The notes under the pieces are model-generated. The model saw only the letters and a program-made list of their open reading frames with translations. It was not told the origin of the DNA and made no database searches. Positions 61,016 through 64,000 of a DNA stretch of 64,000 nt are shown here, piece by piece (within the stretch, counting starts at the first letter, position 1; each line of letters starts with the position of its first letter). Source of the stretch: Acetatifactor sp. (lineage in GTDB: Bacteria; Bacillota; Clostridia; Lachnospirales; Lachnospiraceae); assembly GCA_016290775.1 (NCBI GenBank), contig JAEEVF010000001.1, positions 186,001 through 250,000 on the forward strand, read 5' to 3'. Position numbers and translations under genes: made by a program.

Positions 61016-61672
61016 ATGTATACCATTCAGGATTTGTATGATCTGGATCATACCCTTGCAAAGGATTATCTTTCCCAGTTTACCTATCCCTGGGAAGCAT
61101 TAAAGGGCATCAAGGACATGATCCTTGCGCTTGGCGAAACGCTTGGCGACGATTATGAGGAAGTATCTGAGCATGTTTGGGTTCACAAGACCGCAACGGT
61201 TTATCCGTCCGCATATCTTGGCGCACCCTGCATCATCGGGCCTGAGACGGAGGTTCGCCACGGCGCCTTCATCAGAGGCTCAGCACTTGTCGGAGCAAAC
61301 TGTGTGATCGGAAATTCCGTAGAGCTCAAGAACGTGATCCTTTTTGATCACGTACAGACGCCACACTATAACTATGTTGGCGACAGCATTCTTGGCTACT
61401 TTAGCCACATGGGTGCAGGTTCCATCACCTCAAACGTAAAGAGCGACAAGCAGCTTGTAGTCGTTCATGACGGTACGGAAAAGATGGAGACTGGCATCAA
61501 GAAGTTTGGCGCCATGCTTGGTGACCACGTAGAGGTTGGCTGTAACGCAGTCTGCAATCCCGGCACCGTGATCGGCAGAAACAGCAACGTATATCCTACC
61601 TCCTGCGTGAGAGGCGTTGTACCCGCAAATTCCATCTACAAGAACAGCGGCGAGATCATTGAAAAGAAGTAG
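61016..61672 (+). CDS. Left-handed beta-helix acyltransferase, GlmU C-domain-like
   Basis: The 218-aa product has hexapeptide repeats of the LbH type from about residue 55 on (VHKTATVYPSAYLGAPCIIGPETEVRHGAFIRG, ALVGANCVIGNSVELKNVILFD, GDHVEVGCNAVCNPGTVIGRNSNVYP). It matches the acetyltransferase half of GlmU and lacks a pyrophosphorylase domain (no GxGTRM motif). It is often annotated as a UDP-GlcNAc pyrophosphorylase-like protein in Clostridia. With nagB and glmM next to it, acetylation of GlcN-1-P is a reasonable guess, but the substrate is unproven. RBS aaggtaaggagatttt. First gene after the glmS ribozyme. Confidence 0.82.
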   Translation: MYTIQDLYDLDHTLAKDYLSQFTYPWEALKGIKDMILALGETLGDDYEEVSEHVWVHKTATVYPSAYLGAPCIIGPETEVRHGAFIRGSALVGANCVIGNSVELKNVILFDHVQTPHYNYVGDSILGYFSHMGAGSITSNVKSDKQLVVVHDGTEKMETGIKKFGAMLGDHVEVGCNAVCNPGTVIGRNSNVYPTSCVRGVVPANSIYKNSGEIIEKK

Positions 61673-61715
61673 ACAATTGAATAAAGCTTACGATTGATTA
61701 GGGAGATTTTTGACA

Positions 61716-62507
61716 ATGAGAGTTGTGATTCAGGACAATTACGAAAAAATGTGTAAGTGGGCCGCAAATTATATTGCAGGCAAGATCAATGCACACAAGG
61801 AAGCACGTCCCTTCGTACTCGGGCTTCCCACCGGTTCTTCCCCCATTGGCGTTTACAAGGAGCTGGCAAGAATGAACAAGGCCGGCGAGGTTTCCTTCGC
61901 CAACGTCGTGACCTTCAACATGGACGAGTATCTCGGATTACCTCACGAGCATGACCAGAGCTATTGGTACTTCATGCATGACAACTTCTTCAACCACTTG
62001 GTTGACATGAAGCCCGAGAACATCAACATTCTGAACGGCATGACGGATGATCCCGAGGGCGAGTGCGCAAGATATGAGGAAAAGATCGCTTCTTACGGCG
62101 GCATTGATCTCTTCATGGGCGGCATCGGCGTGGACGGACACATTGCATTCAACGAGCCCTACACGAGCCTTTCTTCTCGCACGGGCGTAAGAGACCTTAC
62201 CACGGACACCAGGATCGTGAACAGCCGCTTCTTTGGCAATGATCCCGAAAAGGTTCCTGCAAAGGCTCTTTCCGTTGGCGTTGGCACCGTGACCGATTCC
62301 AAGGAAGTGCTGATCCTCATCAACGGCCACAACAAGGCAAGAGCCCTTGCGGCAACGGTTGAAGGCGGCGTATCCCAGAAGTGGACCTGCTCCGCACTGC
62401 AGATGCACAACGCAGCGATCCTTGCAGTGGACGAGGCGGCATGTGGCGAGCTCACCGTTGACACTTACAAGTATTTCCTGGACATTGAGAGAAAGGAGAG
62501 ACTCTAA
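61716..62507 (+). CDS. nagB: Glucosamine-6-phosphate deaminase/isomerase
   Basis: The 263-aa product has the NagB motifs [25 protein letters not shown] (catalytic Asp), and [14 protein letters not shown] (catalytic His of the ring-opening step). It converts GlcN6P to F6P and ammonia, reversibly. ATG 61716 follows tagggagatttttgac; the TTG at 61710 is less likely. No nagA (deacetylase) is adjacent, which is unusual for a catabolic role. Its neighbours are glmM and an acyltransferase, both of amino-sugar synthesis, and the operon is under a GlcN6P-responsive ribozyme. This fits, but does not prove, NagB working in the synthetic direction. Confidence 0.96.
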   Translation: MRVVIQDNYEKMCKWAANYIAGKINAHKEARPFVLGLPTGSSPIGVYKELARMNKAGEVSFANVVTFNMDEYLGLPHEHDQSYWYFMHDNFFNHLVDMKPENINILNGMTDDPEGECARYEEKIASYGGIDLFMGGIGVDGHIAFNEPYTSLSSRTGVRDLTTDTRIVNSRFFGNDPEKVPAKALSVGVGTVTDSKEVLILINGHNKARALAATVEGGVSQKWTCSALQMHNAAILAVDEAACGELTVDTYKYFLDIERKERL

Positions 62508-62510
62508 AAC

Positions 62511-63857
62511 ATGGGTAAGTATTTCGGAACAGACGGCTTCCGCGGCGAGGCAAACAAGGATCTGACCTTTGATCACGCAGTGAAGATCGGTCGTTTCCTT
62601 GGCTGGTATTACGGAGCAAATCAGGGCAAGAAGGCAAAGATCGTCATTGGTAAAGACACAAGGCGTTCTTCCTATATGTTCGAATATGCCCTTTGCACCG
62701 GCCTGATGGCAAGCGGTGCGGACGCATATATCATGCACGTGACCACCACGCCTTCCGTGGCATACATCACGAGAGTGGATGATTTTGACTGTGGCATCAT
62801 GATCTCCGCATCCCATAACCCTTACTATGACAACGGCATCAAGTTGCTCAACGGTAACGGCGAGAAGATGGATGAGGAGACCATCCTTAAGGTAGAGGAC
62901 TATATCGACGGTAAGTTGGAGATTCCCGTGGCTGAGAGAAACGAGATCGGTCGCACCGTTGATTACGTTGCAGGCAGAAATCGTTACATAGGCTTTTTGA
63001 TCTCCCTGTCCAAGTATAGTTTCAAGGACGTAAAGGTTGGTCTGGACGTTGCGAACGGCGCTGCATGGCAGATCGCAAGAGGCGTGTTCGAGGCCCTTGG
63101 TGCAAAGCTTTACGTGATGAATGATCAGCCGGACGGCTACAACATCAACACGGATTGCGGAAGCACGCATATCGAGCATCTGCAGAAATTTGTCGTTGAT
63201 AACGGTTTGGACATAGGATTTGCATTTGACGGGGACGCTGACAGATGCCTTTGCGTGGACGAGAAGGGTAACGTTGTTACCGGCGACCATGTGCTTTACA
63301 TCTACGGCCTTTACATGAAGGAACGCGGAAAGCTCCTCAACAACAAGGTGGTTACCACCGTGATGAGCAACTTCGGTCTTTACAAGGCGCTAGATAAGGT
63401 TGGCATTGAGTACGAGAAGACCAAGGTCGGTGACAAGTACGTTTACGAGAACATGGTACAGACCGGAAACCGTATCGGCGGCGAGCAGAGCGGACATACC
63501 ATTTTCCTGAAGTATGAAACCACCGGTGACGGCATCGTAACAGCACTGAAGATGATGGAGGTTATGCTTGCGAAGGGCAAGCCCATGAGCGAGCTGGCAG
63601 CACCCGTCGTGTTCTATCCTCAGGTGCTCAAGAACGTTCGCGTAAAGAGCAAGCCTGACGCACAGAATGATCCCGACGTTCAGGCAGCCGTGAAGAAGGT
63701 TGGCGAAGAGCTTGGAGACACTGGACGCATCCTGGTACGTGAGAGCGGCACTGAGCCCGTGATCCGCGTGATGGTGGAAGCGGAGACGGATGAGATCTGC
63801 GAAAAGTACGTAGATTCCGTGATCGACGTCATCAAGGCAAAAGGCCATTTGGCATAA
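62511..63857 (+). CDS. glmM: Phosphoglucosamine mutase
   Basis: The 448-aa product has all four GlmM/phosphohexomutase elements: MGKYFGTDGFRGEAN, the phosphoserine loop GIMISASHNPYYDNGIKL, the metal loop FAFDGDADRCL, the sugar loop GGEQSGHTI, and the phosphate-binding loop LVRESGTEPVIRVMVEA. Length and the GEQSG loop fit GlmM and not a phosphoglucomutase or phosphomannomutase. It converts GlcN6P to GlcN1P on the way to UDP-GlcNAc. It lies three bases after nagB; its ribosome site (aaaggagagac) is in the nagB 3' end. A terminator closes the operon. Confidence 0.93.
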   Translation: MGKYFGTDGFRGEANKDLTFDHAVKIGRFLGWYYGANQGKKAKIVIGKDTRRSSYMFEYALCTGLMASGADAYIMHVTTTPSVAYITRVDDFDCGIMISASHNPYYDNGIKLLNGNGEKMDEETILKVEDYIDGKLEIPVAERNEIGRTVDYVAGRNRYIGFLISLSKYSFKDVKVGLDVANGAAWQIARGVFEALGAKLYVMNDQPDGYNINTDCGSTHIEHLQKFVVDNGLDIGFAFDGDADRCLCVDEKGNVVTGDHVLYIYGLYMKERGKLLNNKVVTTVMSNFGLYKALDKVGIEYEKTKVGDKYVYENMVQTGNRIGGEQSGHTIFLKYETTGDGIVTALKMMEVMLAKGKPMSELAAPVVFYPQVLKNVRVKSKPDAQNDPDVQAAVKKVGEELGDTGRILVRESGTEPVIRVMVEAETDEICEKYVDSVIDVIKAKGHLA

Positions 63858-63867
63858 TGAGATTATG

Positions 63868-63901
63868 AAGGCCCTGCGGGTATTCCCGCGGGGCTTTTTC
63901 T
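63868..63901 (+). terminator. Intrinsic terminator after glmM
   Basis: GCCCTGCGGG tatt CCCGCGGGGC followed by tttttc. Confidence 0.9.
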
Positions 63902-63948
63902 TGGCCGGCGGGGGCCTTATGGGGTGAAAGATTGGTCAGCCGCTTTCG

Positions 63949-63977
63949 TTGACATTTTGTCTGAAACGTGCTAGTTT
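63949..63977 (+). promoter_or_regulatory. Candidate promoter at the window edge
   Basis: TTGACA, 17 bases, TAGTTT. The -35 is consensus and the -10 is poor. It would serve a gene beyond the window. Confidence 0.4.
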
Positions 63978-64000
63978 AATTATGTATGTCACTTTCGCAA

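Noticed and set aside
61938-63290. 450-aa minus-strand ORF across nagB and glmM
   Set aside because: Overlaps two certain genes on the other strand; shadow.

Overview
This window looks like a chromosomal segment of an anaerobic, Gram-positive gut or rumen Clostridia, most likely Lachnospiraceae. The evidence is Shine-Dalgarno sites of the AAGGAGG type before most genes, mid-range GC, Clostridia-typical families (DUF4364, DUF1385 next to prmC, CarD, indolepyruvate:ferredoxin oxidoreductase with phenylacetate-CoA ligase, c-di-GMP proteins with LacI-type sensor domains) and lipoproteins instead of outer-membrane proteins. There are no rRNA genes, phages, insertion sequences or CRISPR arrays. One tRNA-Gly is present. 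All names rest on reading the sequence; no database search was run.

Layout. 0-9 kb: the 3' end of an RseP-type site-2 protease, a transaldolase/F6P aldolase, a substrate-binding lipoprotein with a fused permease-ATPase ABC protein, then tig-clpP-clpX-engB (no lon) and an AI-2E-family membrane protein. 9-14 kb: an orphan response regulator with a degenerate receiver, an SPFH/zinc-ribbon protein, a NatAB-like exporter, and a cold-shock gene with a long structured leader. 14-24 kb: two cytosolic c-di-GMP proteins with LacI-type sensors (one EAL with a C-terminal beta-helix, one GGDEF) flanking clpB, then a RACo-like ASKHA ATPase with a Cys-rich N-terminus. 24-32 kb: an M13 metallopeptidase lipoprotein and a uronate locus (uxaC and a LacI regulator divergent from uxaB-uxaA). 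32-40 kb: truA, a 56-aa ORF, then a secreted cassette (36-aa peptide, lipoprotein, 2001-aa repeat protein). 40-50 kb: DUF4364 and malic enzyme, rho, rpmE, DUF1385-prmC, prfA, and a beta-helix lipoprotein. 50-56 kb: AraC regulator/MATE exporter, CarD, infC-rpmI-rplT, glmS. 56-64 kb: tRNA-Gly, iorA-iorB-paaK (aromatic amino acid fermentation), a DUF5348 protein, and an amino-sugar operon (hexapeptide acyltransferase, nagB, glmM).

The most striking observation is a well-matched glmS self-cleaving ribozyme at about 60.83-60.99 kb. It sits in the leader of the acyltransferase-nagB-glmM operon and not before glmS. The glmS gene at 54.27 kb has instead a short leader with a terminator-like hairpin. 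A GlcN6P-sensing ribozyme on an operon that could make GlcN6P from F6P and ammonia (NagB in reverse), isomerise it (GlmM) and possibly acylate the product suggests a feedback-controlled alternative route to UDP-GlcNAc precursors. Other notable items are the LacI-GGDEF/EAL pair, the permease-ATPase fusion with an altered P-loop, an AUU-started infC with an attenuator leader, and two long inverted-repeat elements (csp leader and prmC-prfA gap).
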